Source of the DNA: Aquimarina sp. MAR_2010_214
Lineage (GTDB): Bacteria; Bacteroidota; Bacteroidia; Flavobacteriales; Flavobacteriaceae
Assembly (NCBI RefSeq): GCF_002846555.1
Contig: NZ_PJMS01000001.1
Coordinates: forward strand, 5,735,501 to 5,799,500
Direction of reading: 5' to 3'
Length of the DNA stretch: 64,000 nucleotides
The notes under the pieces were generated by a model. That model was not told where the DNA came from, did no database searches, and saw only the letters and a list, made by a program, of their open reading frames with translations. Of this stretch, positions 46,191-56,400 are shown in pieces. The translations under genes and the position numbers were made by a program. How positions within the stretch are numbered: the first letter of the stretch is position 1; every line of letters begins with the position of its first letter.

Positions 46191-46252
46191 AACCGCATGA
46201 AAAAAGGGTATACCGTTTAATTTTTTGCGTAACTGATTATACAGGTAATTAT

Positions 46253-47404
46253 GTGTATAAGAATGGTGTATTAGAGTTCTTTAACCACCCAGAAGGTTAT
46301 GTAGAGAAAGAAGCTGATGGATATAAATATGTCTATCAGTTTAAAGACCACTTAGGGAACATAAGACTATCCTACAAAGACCGCGACAATGATGGCAAAA
46401 TTGATGTTGTGCGAAATAACATAGATATTGATGGAGATAATGACAACCTTCACGAAATTATCCAAATACAGGATTACTATCCTTTTGGATTAGAAATAGA
46501 ATATGGTGCAGATCATCCTAATTCACTAATTACAGGAAGTAATGAACATCCATATAAATTTCAGGGAGTTGAGCTTAATGAAGATTTAGGACTTAACTTA
46601 TATGAAATGGATTTTAGGCAATATGATCCCGCAATTGGTAGGTTTACTTCTACCGATCCACTAGCAGAAGAAAGAAATTGGTTAACGCCTTATAATTTTG
46701 TTCAAAATAATCCTATTTTAAGGATTGATCCAAGTGGATTGTTAGATGATTATGGAATTGATCAGCAAGGGAATATCTCTCTACTTCAAAAAACAGATGA
46801 CAATACAGATACTCTTTATGCAACAACAACTAATGAAAACGGAGAAACGGTTAAAGATGAAAGTAAAGGCTCGGTTACAGTAGGTAAGGAATCAGATGGC
46901 AGTAGTATAGTTTCTGATCTGGCAAACAATATGACTACTGAACAATATGATGATTATGGGATAACTAAAGAAAGAAGCGTGAGTATTGCTGTTACAGATG
47001 AAAAGAATAAAAACGATGTTTTTAAAGTTTTTAAGTTTGCAGCAGATAACTCAAATGTAGAATGGAGTGTCGGTAAAATTAATTATCAAGGTTTAGGTAC
47101 TAACTATCAAATAGGAACTTATCACGAGAGACATTTATCACCAGGAATTCGAAACTCAAAAATAGGGAGTCCTTTGGGATTACTTCATTCACATCCTAAT
47201 CAATTAACAAATAGTGAGAGAAATGAAAGTTTAGGAGGAGACACATCTGTTTCTACAAACTTTCTAAGAAGATACGGTGCAAATAAACCTTATTTAATAT
47301 ACTTTCCTAGTACTCAAAATACCACTAGATTATTACTGCCAAGAGAGGATTTTCTCATTGGGTCAACAGTAAGAAAGAGAAATAATCAAAAAATAAAATT
47401 TTAA
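46253..47404 (+). CDS. Orphan RHS core tip with JAB-like toxin domain (cassette 3)
   Basis: The RHS reading frame is open from 46193 with no convincing start; homology begins at 46235 (TDYTGNYVYKNG), and GTG 46253 is only the first usable initiator. From 46352 onwards it is identical to cassette 2, so the toxin tip is the same. The first part (46244-46358) is instead identical to the live RHS gene. It thus reaches further into the core than cassette 2 and has 115 bp of perfect homology for recombination with 31638-31752. Confidence 0.75.
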   Translation: MYKNGVLEFFNHPEGYVEKEADGYKYVYQFKDHLGNIRLSYKDRDNDGKIDVVRNNIDIDGDNDNLHEIIQIQDYYPFGLEIEYGADHPNSLITGSNEHPYKFQGVELNEDLGLNLYEMDFRQYDPAIGRFTSTDPLAEERNWLTPYNFVQNNPILRIDPSGLLDDYGIDQQGNISLLQKTDDNTDTLYATTTNENGETVKDESKGSVTVGKESDGSSIVSDLANNMTTEQYDDYGITKERSVSIAVTDEKNKNDVFKVFKFAADNSNVEWSVGKINYQGLGTNYQIGTYHERHLSPGIRNSKIGSPLGLLHSHPNQLTNSERNESLGGDTSVSTNFLRRYGANKPYLIYFPSTQNTTRLLLPREDFLIGSTVRKRNNQKIKF

Positions 47405-47406
47405 AT

Positions 47407-47952
47407 ATGAAATGGTATATAATATCTTGTTTTGTATTACCCATAGTAATTATTGGATGTAATTCAAATGATAGGAAAGATGAGAAAAATAATTTGATTG
47501 ACGAAGAATTAGCTAAAGTCATTGATAAGTATATTGAATATAAACCAATAGAAATAACGTACGGAGAAGGTTTGAAGAAATATTATGCAAAAGGTTTTTC
47601 TCATCCTTCTTATCATATATACTTTGAAAAGGTAAAAAATGACACTTTATTTACAATAACTTTATTTCCTCAATTACATACTTTTGAATTAGAACCTCGA
47701 GCTACAGAAGACAAGGATGAAGATGTTTTTTTAGCAACGTACCCAAAGGGATTTTTTACTTATAAAAATAAATATCCTATAATAGTCTTTGATAAAAAGT
47801 CTATTGCTAACAAATTCTATAATAGGGAAGTACTACATTCTATTGCCGATACCCTTATTACAACTAATTATGATGATATCAGAGATTATCAAGCAGATAA
47901 ATGGATTTATAAAATGGAAAATGGAAAAATATCTAATAGAATAAATTTATAA
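47407..47952 (+). CDS. Putative immunity lipoprotein (cassette 3)
   Basis: Identical in sequence to the protein of 39401-39946, with the same lipobox IIGC, 2 bases after the toxin stop. The duplication has kept toxin and immunity genes paired. Confidence 0.7.
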   Translation: MKWYIISCFVLPIVIIGCNSNDRKDEKNNLIDEELAKVIDKYIEYKPIEITYGEGLKKYYAKGFSHPSYHIYFEKVKNDTLFTITLFPQLHTFELEPRATEDKDEDVFLATYPKGFFTYKNKYPIIVFDKKSIANKFYNREVLHSIADTLITTNYDDIRDYQADKWIYKMENGKISNRINL

Positions 47953-48253
47953 TAAAGCCCAGTTCCGTAAAGTCTCCTGACTTAGCGTACATTAATAAAG
48001 TAAAGAAAGTCACAACGTGTAGAAATGTTGTGGCTTTTTATGTTTTATGCAGCATATAAAGACTACATTTTTAAGGTCAAAAATGTAATTTGGTCAAAAA
48101 CAGGGTTTAAAAAAGCATTAAAATATTATTGTAATAAACTGTTTTGTAGTCTATTATGAAATAGCACTACATTTTTGATGTTAAAAATGCATGGTAATTA
48201 TATATAGTAATAAAAGAAGTTAAATATAAAGTTTATTAAAACTATGAGTTTTG

Positions 48254-48601
48254 TTATGTAAGTTGTTTTTGTATATCTTTTTGAAATACGAAAGCTTTAA
48301 GCATTGCTTTTACACTAGTAATATCTTCATTATTTAATAACTGTACTTTGTGAAATAATTGTAGTAGTTCCTCATCATTAAGTTTATTATTTACAATTTG
48401 CTCATCAGAACCATAAATAAGTGAATCTGTAGACACTTCTAAAGCATCAGCAATCTTTTTAGCTACATCGATGGTTGGTGATGTTAAATTACGCTCATAT
48501 CTTGATATATGTGTAGCGTGTACATCTATCATCTTAGCAAGATCACCTTGTGATATATCCTTCTCAGCACGTATTCTCTTTAAATTATCGCCAAATGACA
48601 T
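48254..48601 (-). CDS. XRE-family HTH repressor of element C
   Basis: Same 115-residue protein as 40248-40595, start chosen at ATG 48601 for the same reason. With two identical repressors and operators, B and C should be co-regulated. Confidence 0.9.
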   Translation of the reverse strand: MSFGDNLKRIRAEKDISQGDLAKMIDVHATHISRYERNLTSPTIDVAKKIADALEVSTDSLIYGSDEQIVNNKLNDEELLQLFHKVQLLNNEDITSVKAMLKAFVFQKDIQKQLT

Positions 48602-48766
48602 AAGTGTAAATATTAATAGATAAAACATCAAAAATGTTATACAAATGTAGATAATTATGAACATAAAATATAACAGAGTTAAAAATAATAGTCAAAGTGT
48701 ATATTTTTAAATAAACAAATTGTATATATTTGTAGTCAAATATGACTATTAAAATATTTTTCAACA

Positions 48767-50335
48767 ATGTTAGATATTACTAATCCAAACAACTACAGTT
48801 ATTTTACAAAAGAGTTAGAAATCCATATTCTAGGTGGTATCAAGTTCAACAACCTAGAACGTATGCGTGTTACATTAAGCATACAAAAACCTGAGAATAA
48901 TAATGTACTACGACATAGTATTGATCTGTATAATGATAATACAATAGAGCGATTGGTAAGAAAAGTAGCAGAACGTATAGAAATTGGTACAAGTGTGGTA
49001 CGTATAACATTACAAGAATTAACAGCAGCATTAGAACAATACCGTATTGATCAGATTGATAAAGAGCAGGAAGTTCCTGCAACCAAATCATTATCCAGTA
49101 AAGAGCTGCGAGCCGCAGAGGCATTTTTAAAAGACAAAGACTTACTAAAAAACACAAATGAACTCATCGGTAAATCTGGTGTGATCGGGGAAGAAACCAA
49201 TCGATTATTAATGTATCTAATCTTTACCAGTCGTAAAACATCAAACCCATTACATTGTATTAGTCTTGGTAGTTCGGGAGTTGGTAAAACACATCTACAA
49301 TCTAAAGTAGCAGAACTTATACCCGAAGAAGATAAAATAGAAATCACGGTATTATCTGCCAACGCCTTTTACTATTTTAATAGAACAGAATTACAACATA
49401 AGTTAATCTTAATCGAGGATTTAGACGGTGCAGAATCTGTACTTTACCCATTACGGGAGCTACAATCTAAAAAGAAGATTACCAAAACGGTAGTTCATAA
49501 AGACAGAAAAGGTAATACCAAAACAATACACCTAACCGTAGAAGGCCCTGTAAGTGTTGCAGGTTGTACTACACAAGAAAGTATTTACGAAGATAACAGC
49601 AATCGTAGTTTTTTACTTTATATCGATGAATCTAGCGAGCAAGATAAAAAAATCATGCACTATCAGCGGAGAGCCTCCGCGGGCAAAATAAACAAGGATG
49701 ATGAGTTCATATCTGCTAGATTTTTACGAGATGTACAAAGAATCTTAAAACCTATAAAAGTCATTAATCCATATGCAGAATATCTAGAGTTACCCGAATC
49801 TGTATTTAAGCCAAGGAGAACCAATAGCCACTATTTACAATTTATAGAAGCCCTTACCTTTTACAAACAGTATCAACGGGAGCGTAAATATGATGAACAA
49901 ACCGGTGAAGAATATATAGAAACTACTACCCAAGATATACAAGAAGCAAACGATATTATCAACGAAGTACTCTTGCGCAAAAGTGATACCATAACAGGAG
50001 CAGTACGAAACCACTTAGAACGTCTCAAAAGGTATTTAAAACAAAATAATCAAACCACTTTTAGTAATACTGAAATACGAAGAAACCTACGAGTAAAAGA
50101 AACCACGCTACGCAGATACAATACACAATTACTAGAAGAAGGCTATATAAAACGGATAAAGAAAGCTAAGACCAAAAGCTATTGCTTTGAAATTATAGAT
50201 ATCGACGAATACACAAATCTTAAAACCCAGATAGACAATGCATTAAATACTTGTCTGGATCGACTCGATGCCGCCAGTTCGCCACCAAATCGCCATACCC
50301 CAAGTGGCGAAGTTAAAATAAAGAAAGTCAGTTAA
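48767..50335 (+). CDS. AAA+ ATPase with winged helix (element C)
   Basis: 522 residues, identical to the element B protein (Walker A GSSGVGKTH at 168-176). Confidence 0.75.
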   Translation: MLDITNPNNYSYFTKELEIHILGGIKFNNLERMRVTLSIQKPENNNVLRHSIDLYNDNTIERLVRKVAERIEIGTSVVRITLQELTAALEQYRIDQIDKEQEVPATKSLSSKELRAAEAFLKDKDLLKNTNELIGKSGVIGEETNRLLMYLIFTSRKTSNPLHCISLGSSGVGKTHLQSKVAELIPEEDKIEITVLSANAFYYFNRTELQHKLILIEDLDGAESVLYPLRELQSKKKITKTVVHKDRKGNTKTIHLTVEGPVSVAGCTTQESIYEDNSNRSFLLYIDESSEQDKKIMHYQRRASAGKINKDDEFISARFLRDVQRILKPIKVINPYAEYLELPESVFKPRRTNSHYLQFIEALTFYKQYQRERKYDEQTGEEYIETTTQDIQEANDIINEVLLRKSDTITGAVRNHLERLKRYLKQNNQTTFSNTEIRRNLRVKETTLRRYNTQLLEEGYIKRIKKAKTKSYCFEIIDIDEYTNLKTQIDNALNTCLDRLDAASSPPNRHTPSGEVKIKKVS

Positions 50336-50377
50336 TTAAGTGCTTCTCGCCACAAACCTTTAAAAAACACATACCGT

Positions 50378-51295
50378 ATGAAAAAATTAAAGCTACAAAA
50401 CGATAGCTACAAGATACTATTGTCTGATTTTGAACAATGGTTAGATATCTTAGGTTATAATGACAGGACAGTATATTATACCCCAATCTTTATGCGGGAG
50501 TTCTTCCACTGGTTAGAAACCCATGATATCCAACAGTTAGACCAGATCACTATCGATACCGTAAAAGCGTATTATAAATATTTAGGACAGCGCAGTAATC
50601 AACGTACTGGCGCAGGATTAAGCAAAGCCTATCTTAACAAACATCAAAATGCACTTAGAAAGTTTAGGGAATACCTAAAAAAGCATGGTGCAAAAACCTT
50701 TAAAATACATCTTCGACTAGAAAAGAAAGAAAGTGCCATAAAAGATATCCTTACTCAATCAGAGATCAAACAACTCTTTGCAGTGACCAGTTACAGCAGT
50801 AAGTATCAGCGTACCCGATTACGTGATAAAGCCATCCTTGTTATATTATACAGTTGCGGTTTACGTAGAAAAGAAGCCGTAAGTCTTGATATAGGTGACA
50901 TCCTTTTTGATGCAGGGCGTGTGTTTGTCAGACAAGGAAAAAATTATAAAGAACGCTACGTACCGATCAATAAACACAACATACGAATCCTAGAAGATTA
51001 TATCTATGAAGCACGACCCATGTATACTGGTAGTCATGCTACAGAAGCCCTATTTATCAATAAATACGGAAATCGTATGCACGGTCAGGATATGGGCAGA
51101 AGGTTACAACATTTACTAACCCTTGTAGATGATGAAATCTTAAGAGAGAAACATATTACTCCACATTGTTTACGGCATAGTATCGCAACACATTTATTAC
51201 AACAAGGCATGAAGATCGAAGACATACAACAGTTTTTAGGGCATAGCTCTTTAAAATCTACACAGATATACACACACTTACTTGAATCATTATGA
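50378..51295 (+). CDS. Tyrosine recombinase 1 of element C
   Basis: 305 residues, identical to 42372-43289, full catalytic set including Y298. Overlaps recombinase 2 by 4 bases. Confidence 0.93.
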   Translation: MKKLKLQNDSYKILLSDFEQWLDILGYNDRTVYYTPIFMREFFHWLETHDIQQLDQITIDTVKAYYKYLGQRSNQRTGAGLSKAYLNKHQNALRKFREYLKKHGAKTFKIHLRLEKKESAIKDILTQSEIKQLFAVTSYSSKYQRTRLRDKAILVILYSCGLRRKEAVSLDIGDILFDAGRVFVRQGKNYKERYVPINKHNIRILEDYIYEARPMYTGSHATEALFINKYGNRMHGQDMGRRLQHLLTLVDDEILREKHITPHCLRHSIATHLLQQGMKIEDIQQFLGHSSLKSTQIYTHLLESL

Positions 51296-52182
51296 AAGAT
51301 TATTACACATACTTAGAAGAACTACAACATAGTGAGCGAACCATCAAAACGAATCTTTACAATATTGATAAGTTCAAACAATGGTGCAAAACCAAACGTA
51401 CCAAACCAGAGCATTTAACCTACAAACAATTACTCAACTACATCAATCACCTAAAAACTACCAACAAACCCGAAACCATCAATAGACATATCTGGGCAAT
51501 CAAACATTATTGTACGTATCTGATAGAACAAGGGTATCGAACAGATAATATTGCAGAGGGTCTAAAGGTGAGAGGAGAGCGTAAAAAAGTGTTCCATAAC
51601 TTGCTTACCAGTGATGAATTAGAAGATCTGTTTTACAGTTATGAAACTGATAAGATATGGAAGGATAATTTTTATTACAAAGCCACAGCAAAACGTAATA
51701 AGATAGTTGTAGGGTTATTAGTGTACCAGGGTTTATTGAGTAACAACTTTAAAGCTTTAGAAGTAGAACATGTAGACTTACGTAGGGGAACAATTTATAT
51801 CTCAAGTACCCGACGCAATGCATGGCGAAAACTAGAGTTAAAACCTTGGCAAATTATAGAACTCAAGGAATACATAGAAGAAATACGTCCTATCCTACAA
51901 GATCATATAGGTACAAATGATGAAAAGCTGTTCCCTCTAAACACCCCACAGTTCAATACCATCTTACATCCAATCTTAAAAAAGCTAAAAACCTACAATC
52001 AAAAAGTCACTAACAATACTCATATCAGAGCAAGTGTTATTGTCAACTGGTTAGGGCAGTATAATATCAGAAAAGTACAGCAAATGGCAGGTCATAGACA
52101 TATTAGTTCTACAGAATCCTACAAACAAGATAATCTGGAAAGCTTACACGAAGCTATCAACCAGTTCCACCCATTACATTAA
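51292..52182 (+). CDS. Tyrosine recombinase 2 of element C (non-canonical active site)
   Basis: 296 residues, identical to 43286-44176; Arg I and two His positions altered, Y277 kept. Confidence 0.9.
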   Translation: MKDYYTYLEELQHSERTIKTNLYNIDKFKQWCKTKRTKPEHLTYKQLLNYINHLKTTNKPETINRHIWAIKHYCTYLIEQGYRTDNIAEGLKVRGERKKVFHNLLTSDELEDLFYSYETDKIWKDNFYYKATAKRNKIVVGLLVYQGLLSNNFKALEVEHVDLRRGTIYISSTRRNAWRKLELKPWQIIELKEYIEEIRPILQDHIGTNDEKLFPLNTPQFNTILHPILKKLKTYNQKVTNNTHIRASVIVNWLGQYNIRKVQQMAGHRHISSTESYKQDNLESLHEAINQFHPLH

Positions 52183-52206
52183 TTACTAATCTTTAAATAT
52201 ACACTT

Positions 52207-52446
52207 ATGAAACCAAAACAAAACTGTATCAAAATCCCAATAACGCGACCTGATGAGTTCTTATATATGAAAAACTCCCTACTAGAAAATCTCTATTTAT
52301 TAAGTCAGCTAGACGATAACTATGAACACAATAGAGGATTTAAAGATGCAGTCTACTGGATATCTAAAATATTAATAGCAAGTCACCTAGCAGAAGAGCG
52401 TGAAGTAATAACACAACAAAGTAAAGAAGCATCAAAGTTGTTATAA
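52207..52446 (+). CDS. Small conserved protein of element C
   Basis: 79 residues, identical to 44201-44440; helical, unknown function. Confidence 0.65.
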   Translation: MKPKQNCIKIPITRPDEFLYMKNSLLENLYLLSQLDDNYEHNRGFKDAVYWISKILIASHLAEEREVITQQSKEASKLL

Positions 52447-52527
52447 AAAAAAGAATAAACTTGATATTCCAATTTGGAATATCAAGTTTTAAAAATAGTA
52501 ATTTTGCCAACGAAATAAGCACACAAA

Positions 52528-53049
52528 ATGAGTAAGGAAATAACAATAACAGAAGAAGCCGTAATTAGTAAAATTTATATCATCAGAGATCAAAAAGTAA
52601 TGTTAGATAGAGATTTATCAGAGCTTTACGATGTAACGACAGGTAATTTAAATAAAGCTGTAGGTAGGAATATAAAACGTTTTCCAGAAGATTTTATGTT
52701 TGAATTAACCAAAGAAGAATACGAAAACTTGAAGAGCCAGTTTGGCACCTCAAACTGGGGTGGAACTCGTAAAATGCCAAAAGTTTTTACAGAACAAGGA
52801 GTTGCAATGTTATCAGGAGTTTTACATAGTGATCGCGCAATTATGGTAAATATCCAAATAATGAGGGCATACTCTAAAATGAGAGAAATGCTAACCGATA
52901 ATCTAAGTGTAAAACTAGAAATCGAAGAAATCAAAAAGAAGTTACTAAACCATAGTAAAAATATAGAACTGGTCTTTGACTATCTTGATGAACTACAAGA
53001 GAAAAAAGAAAACCCTAGACCTAAAATCAAAATCGGCTACAAAAAATAA
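52528..53049 (+). CDS. ORF6N domain protein of element C
   Basis: 173 residues, identical to 44522-45043, preceded by the same 16-bp-arm palindrome (52457-52489) and TAATTTTG box (52499-52506). Confidence 0.9.
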   Translation: MSKEITITEEAVISKIYIIRDQKVMLDRDLSELYDVTTGNLNKAVGRNIKRFPEDFMFELTKEEYENLKSQFGTSNWGGTRKMPKVFTEQGVAMLSGVLHSDRAIMVNIQIMRAYSKMREMLTDNLSVKLEIEEIKKKLLNHSKNIELVFDYLDELQEKKENPRPKIKIGYKK

Positions 53050-53205
53050 TCAAATAACTAAAAAGCTAAAAAGATAAAGCGCACTCAGACTTTAAAAGCT
53101 TTTAATAAATTTTAATAGCTACAAAAAAATTAAAAAGCTAAAAAAATACATACAGATCATTAACAGGCTCGAACCGATACGTTCGGGTTTTTTGTTGTCA
53201 TAGAT

Positions 53206-54196
53206 AAATAGCCAGGTGACTCCTTCCAGTCGAAATATTATTATGGGCTTAGCCAGAAAAAGGCTTTGCCCATAAGCTGCAATAAGGTGTTCCTTCGTCA
53301 CGCCGCAAGCTATTTTTTGTTATTCCACAAGTGCAGAAAAAACACTTGTTCCATACCGCTCCAACTTCCTCACCTTCGGTCGGTAGTCTCCACTACAAAC
53401 AAATAGCCTTGCTCTGTTCCTCTATCACTCGTAGCTACTTTTTTGCTTAAAAACAATAAGGTTGCCTAACGGCGTATGTTGAATTAAGCAAAACCGCTAC
53501 TACATGGGCTACGCCGCTTAGTCGCAACCTAGCCAATTTTTATGTTGAAATTTATATCTGATAAAGAAGAACACATAAAAATCGTCTGGCACACAAAACC
53601 ACTACGTTCCTTTTTGTGCGTCGGTTGCTCCACTACGCTTCGGCTACGCCTTTGTTCTGCGTTCGCCACGCAGGCATCTTCAATCGCCAGATGACTATGA
53701 TAATTATTGAAGCTGAAGCACAACAACTACAGCCGTTGCCCTCTTCAGCTTCAATAATCATCGTTCTTACTGTTGCGGAAAACTATTTTAGTAAAAAGAG
53801 GAATGCGGTGGCTGATGTGGTAGGTCTTCCGCTTTTTATTAAAATACTAGCCTTAATGGCGACTGAATGACCCCACAACGCTTGAAATCAGGTCTACGAC
53901 ACGATTATATGTGTATAATACTATAATATCTCTCCTAAAAATAGCTTGTTAGAAGTCAAAATCTTCAATGATAGCAGCCTGTGTGTGGCTATTTTATATA
54001 AACCCTGTTATAGACCCTGACGTGAGGAAGTGCGGGTATAATAAGGATTATGTAACATAGCTTTGATCATGCGGCTGGCAATAGTAGTAACAAATACAGA
54101 ATGCTGTAATGTAGGTACACTCTAAATTATTACTTTAGCATAGCAGACAGATAGATGATAGACAGAACGTTCTTATTTTTTGCTTAATAGCAGGGT
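53206..54196 (+). ncRNA. Conserved structured non-coding region of element C
   Basis: Copy of 45200-46190 at +8006 with the same hairpins (53243-53273 and 53704-53757). Being identical it adds no covariation, but it shows that the region travels with the element. Confidence 0.5.
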
Positions 54197-54240
54197 AACC
54201 GCATGAAAAAAGGGTATACCGTTTAATTTTTTGCGTAACT

Positions 54241-55455
54241 GATTATACAGGTAATTATATCTATAAGAATGGTACACTAGAGTTCTTTAACACGTCCGAA
54301 GGCTATGTAGAGAAAGAAGCAGATGGGTATAAGTATGTATATCAATACAAAGACCATTTAGGCAATATCAGATTATCATACAAAGATGCGGATAAGAATG
54401 GTACAATCTCTCAAAGTGAGATTGTGCAAGAGAAGAACTACTATCCTTTTGGACTCGAACATAAAGGATATAACGATCTAATTAGAGGTAGTGATCATCA
54501 ATATGATTATTTAGGTAAAGAACGCCAAGAGGATTTAGAAATAAATTGGGTGTCATTTAGATATAGAAATGGAGATCCATCTACAGGAAGATTTTTTGGT
54601 ATTGATCCGGTTTCAGAAGAATATTTTACGATATCCAATTATCAGTTTGCTCATAATAACCCTGTTTGGAAAGTTGAATTAGAAGGGTTAGAAGGAGCAT
54701 CTATCAACGTGCCAGATAAAATCAACAGTGAACCTGTAGCTAAACAAGGACTTGAGTTTAAATTTACTTTAGGATGGGGTAAAACAGTTGGTTTAGATGC
54801 TGAAGTATTAGGTGTTCCTATTTCTGGAATGAAAGATTGGGGAACTTCAAATACAGAAATTAGCTCATTAACAGGTGCAGAATTTAGTCAAACTTCAGGA
54901 TTCAATATTGAATCTCCCATTATTTCATATTCGAAGGAAACAAAGTTGATTTATTCTGATCCTAATAAACTTACAGGATCTCTAAAAAATACAGATAATA
55001 TTAAAATAGAAAAAGGAACTAAACTAGAAGGGAAAAAAGAAACAGAAACTAAATATGGGTTTATGTTTGGAACTGGAGTAGAAACCATTACAGAAAATGG
55101 CCAAATAGTATTTAATGAAGATGAAGAAATAACAGTAAGTACTCAAAGGGGAGGAAGTACACCTGGAGCGTTTCCTGGTCCATTTGATTTAAGTTTTGAA
55201 AAAGATAAAAATTCAAATTCAAAAAAAGAGAATAATGGAGAGTTTACTCTTTTGGGAGCGACAATTAATACTTGGGTAAGAATAGGATTTGAAGTAAATT
55301 ATCACACAGGAGAAAGTTCTAACAAAAATAAAAGAACTACATATGTCCCTGTTTGCTTTACAGAAGGTACAAAAATAATGTTAGCAAATGGGCAAACCAA
55401 GAAGATAGAAAATATTAAACCTAAAGATTTAATAAAAACTTATAGAGGTCAGTAG
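54241..55455 (+). pseudogene. Orphan RHS tip with HINT domain, 5' part (cassette 4, split by IS1595)
   Basis: The RHS frame begins at 54241 (DYTGNYIYKNGTLEFFN) right at element C and runs through the core NYYPFGLEHKGYN and NNPVWKVELEGLEG. A ~220-residue variable region follows, then the first HINT block CFTEGTKIMLANGQTKKIE. It breaks at 55444, where an insertion sequence begins; the frame stops at 55455 inside the insertion. As with the other tips, it has no good start codon (first GTG at 54424 is internal to the core). Removing the insertion and one 10-bp duplicate restores the frame into 56411-56782. Confidence 0.8.
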
Positions 55456-56400
55456 TTAGTTACTTATTAATTCTTTGTGATATATTTTATCTCCTTGTAC
55501 CATTTTTGTTATTAAGTTATTGAAGATCGTAGCTTTACTTTGAGATCTGTTTATCCTAAAACAAAACTCATTAAAATATCTATTGAGATTCTCATCACTT
55601 ACCCAAGAATAGGTTGTCCTAATCCAAGATTTAACTTGGTGTATCATCGTATGAAGTGCTTTAAAATTCAATCCCCTATTACTGGGTAGTTGAGTTATAT
55701 TGTATGCCTTTGAAATAGGTCTATATCCTCTCCATTGGTCAGTTGTGACATTAGCCTCTCGGCTAATATGATTAACAAATATGTATTGTAGTGATTGCGC
55801 TGAAAAATCATTTATTTTCATAGCGTACATCCTCTTAACTTTACCGTCTTCTGTAAGCTGAACCGCTGTTACAGCCTTCTTTTTCTTACCGTCATAGCTT
55901 CTGCCTGTTTTGCCTTGATCTCTACCACCCAAAACAAATTCGTCAACGTGAACATCACCATCCATTGGATTATTCCCACCTGAACCCATAGCCTCCCTAA
56001 CTTTCAACATAAAAAGTCTGGCTGTCTTTTCTGTTACGCCATAGCGCACACCCATATAGCTTGCAGATAAACTTTTAGTGGTCGTGGACATCTCAAAGCA
56101 AATAAAAAATGCTTTTCTTACTCCAAACTTTACCTTATGGAAAAGTGTATTAGCAGTAGCCGATTCGATGTGACCACATATGTTACATTGCCTCGAAAAA
56201 TCCTTACGAACTTGGCAAGCTGTATGATTACATCTCAAACACTTATAATCCATTTCTGACTTCATTGAAGCTAGGTATTCCTTGCAATCTTCATCGGTTT
56301 TGAACCGATCAGAGAACTCTAGAAGATTTTGACCCTTAAAAACATTCATAAAACTATATATTTATTGATCTCCAAGTTAAGTATTTATATACTGACCTCT
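55444..56400. mobile_element. IS1595-family insertion sequence, 957 bp
   Basis: Terminal inverted repeats AGAGGTCAGTA (55444-55454) and TACTGACCTCT (56390-56400), extended by weaker matches. AAAAACTTAT occurs directly on both sides (55434-55443 and 56401-56410), a 10-base match; IS1595 elements usually give 8, so two of these bases may be chance or part of the end. Contains one transposase on the minus strand. Confidence 0.9.
55456..56349 (-). CDS. IS1595-family transposase (ISXO2-like)
   Basis: 297 residues. N-terminal zinc ribbon with CLRCNH and CNICGH. An ISXO2-like DDE domain from about 125 (DGDVHVDEFVLGGRD, VTTDQWRGYRP, NRYFNEFCFRINRS). Complete, so potentially active. It fills the insertion sequence and points against the RHS tip it interrupts. 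Confidence 0.93.
   Translation of the reverse strand: MNVFKGQNLLEFSDRFKTDEDCKEYLASMKSEMDYKCLRCNHTACQVRKDFSRQCNICGHIESATANTLFHKVKFGVRKAFFICFEMSTTTKSLSASYMGVRYGVTEKTARLFMLKVREAMGSGGNNPMDGDVHVDEFVLGGRDQGKTGRSYDGKKKKAVTAVQLTEDGKVKRMYAMKINDFSAQSLQYIFVNHISREANVTTDQWRGYRPISKAYNITQLPSNRGLNFKALHTMIHQVKSWIRTTYSWVSDENLNRYFNEFCFRINRSQSKATIFNNLITKMVQGDKIYHKELISN

Larger units (their letters stand above)
39979..46231. mobile_element. Element B: two-tyrosine-recombinase element with ORF6N gene
   Basis: Ends placed at the GCGTA words (39979-39983 and 46227-46231); these limits are a proposal. Between them: terminator, XRE (-), ATPase, two recombinases, 79-residue protein, ORF6N protein and ~1.1 kb structured DNA. 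The right end abuts RHS core codons resuming at GATTATACAGG (46235), an earlier point in the core than at element A. Confidence 0.7.
38346..46252. repeat. 8-kb tandem duplication, first copy
   Basis: Sequence from 38346 to 46252 recurs at 46352-54258 (offset 8006). I compared both boundaries base by base and all encoded proteins; every protein is identical. The copies are separated by 99 bp (46253-46351). It contains JAB-like tip, immunity gene and element B. Confidence 0.9.
47985..54237. mobile_element. Element C: identical copy of element B
   Basis: All genes and the non-coding region repeat element B at +8006. The only visible difference in context is on the right: C abuts cassette 4 (54241), which encodes a different tip. 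Terminator 48008-48039, operator 48725-48748 and ORF6N palindrome 52457-52489 are the copies of those in B. Confidence 0.7.
46352..54258. repeat. 8-kb tandem duplication, second copy
   Basis: Repeat of 38346-46252. After 54258 the sequences part: cassette 3 continues ATGTGTATAAG while cassette 4 continues ATATCTATAAG. Near-perfect identity over ~7.9 kb indicates a very recent event, or an assembly effect to be excluded. Confidence 0.9.

Noticed and set aside
38346..54258. CRISPR array or diversity-generating retroelement as cause of the repeats
   Set aside because: The repeats are 8 kb long and gene-bearing; no short spaced repeats, cas genes or reverse transcriptase are present.
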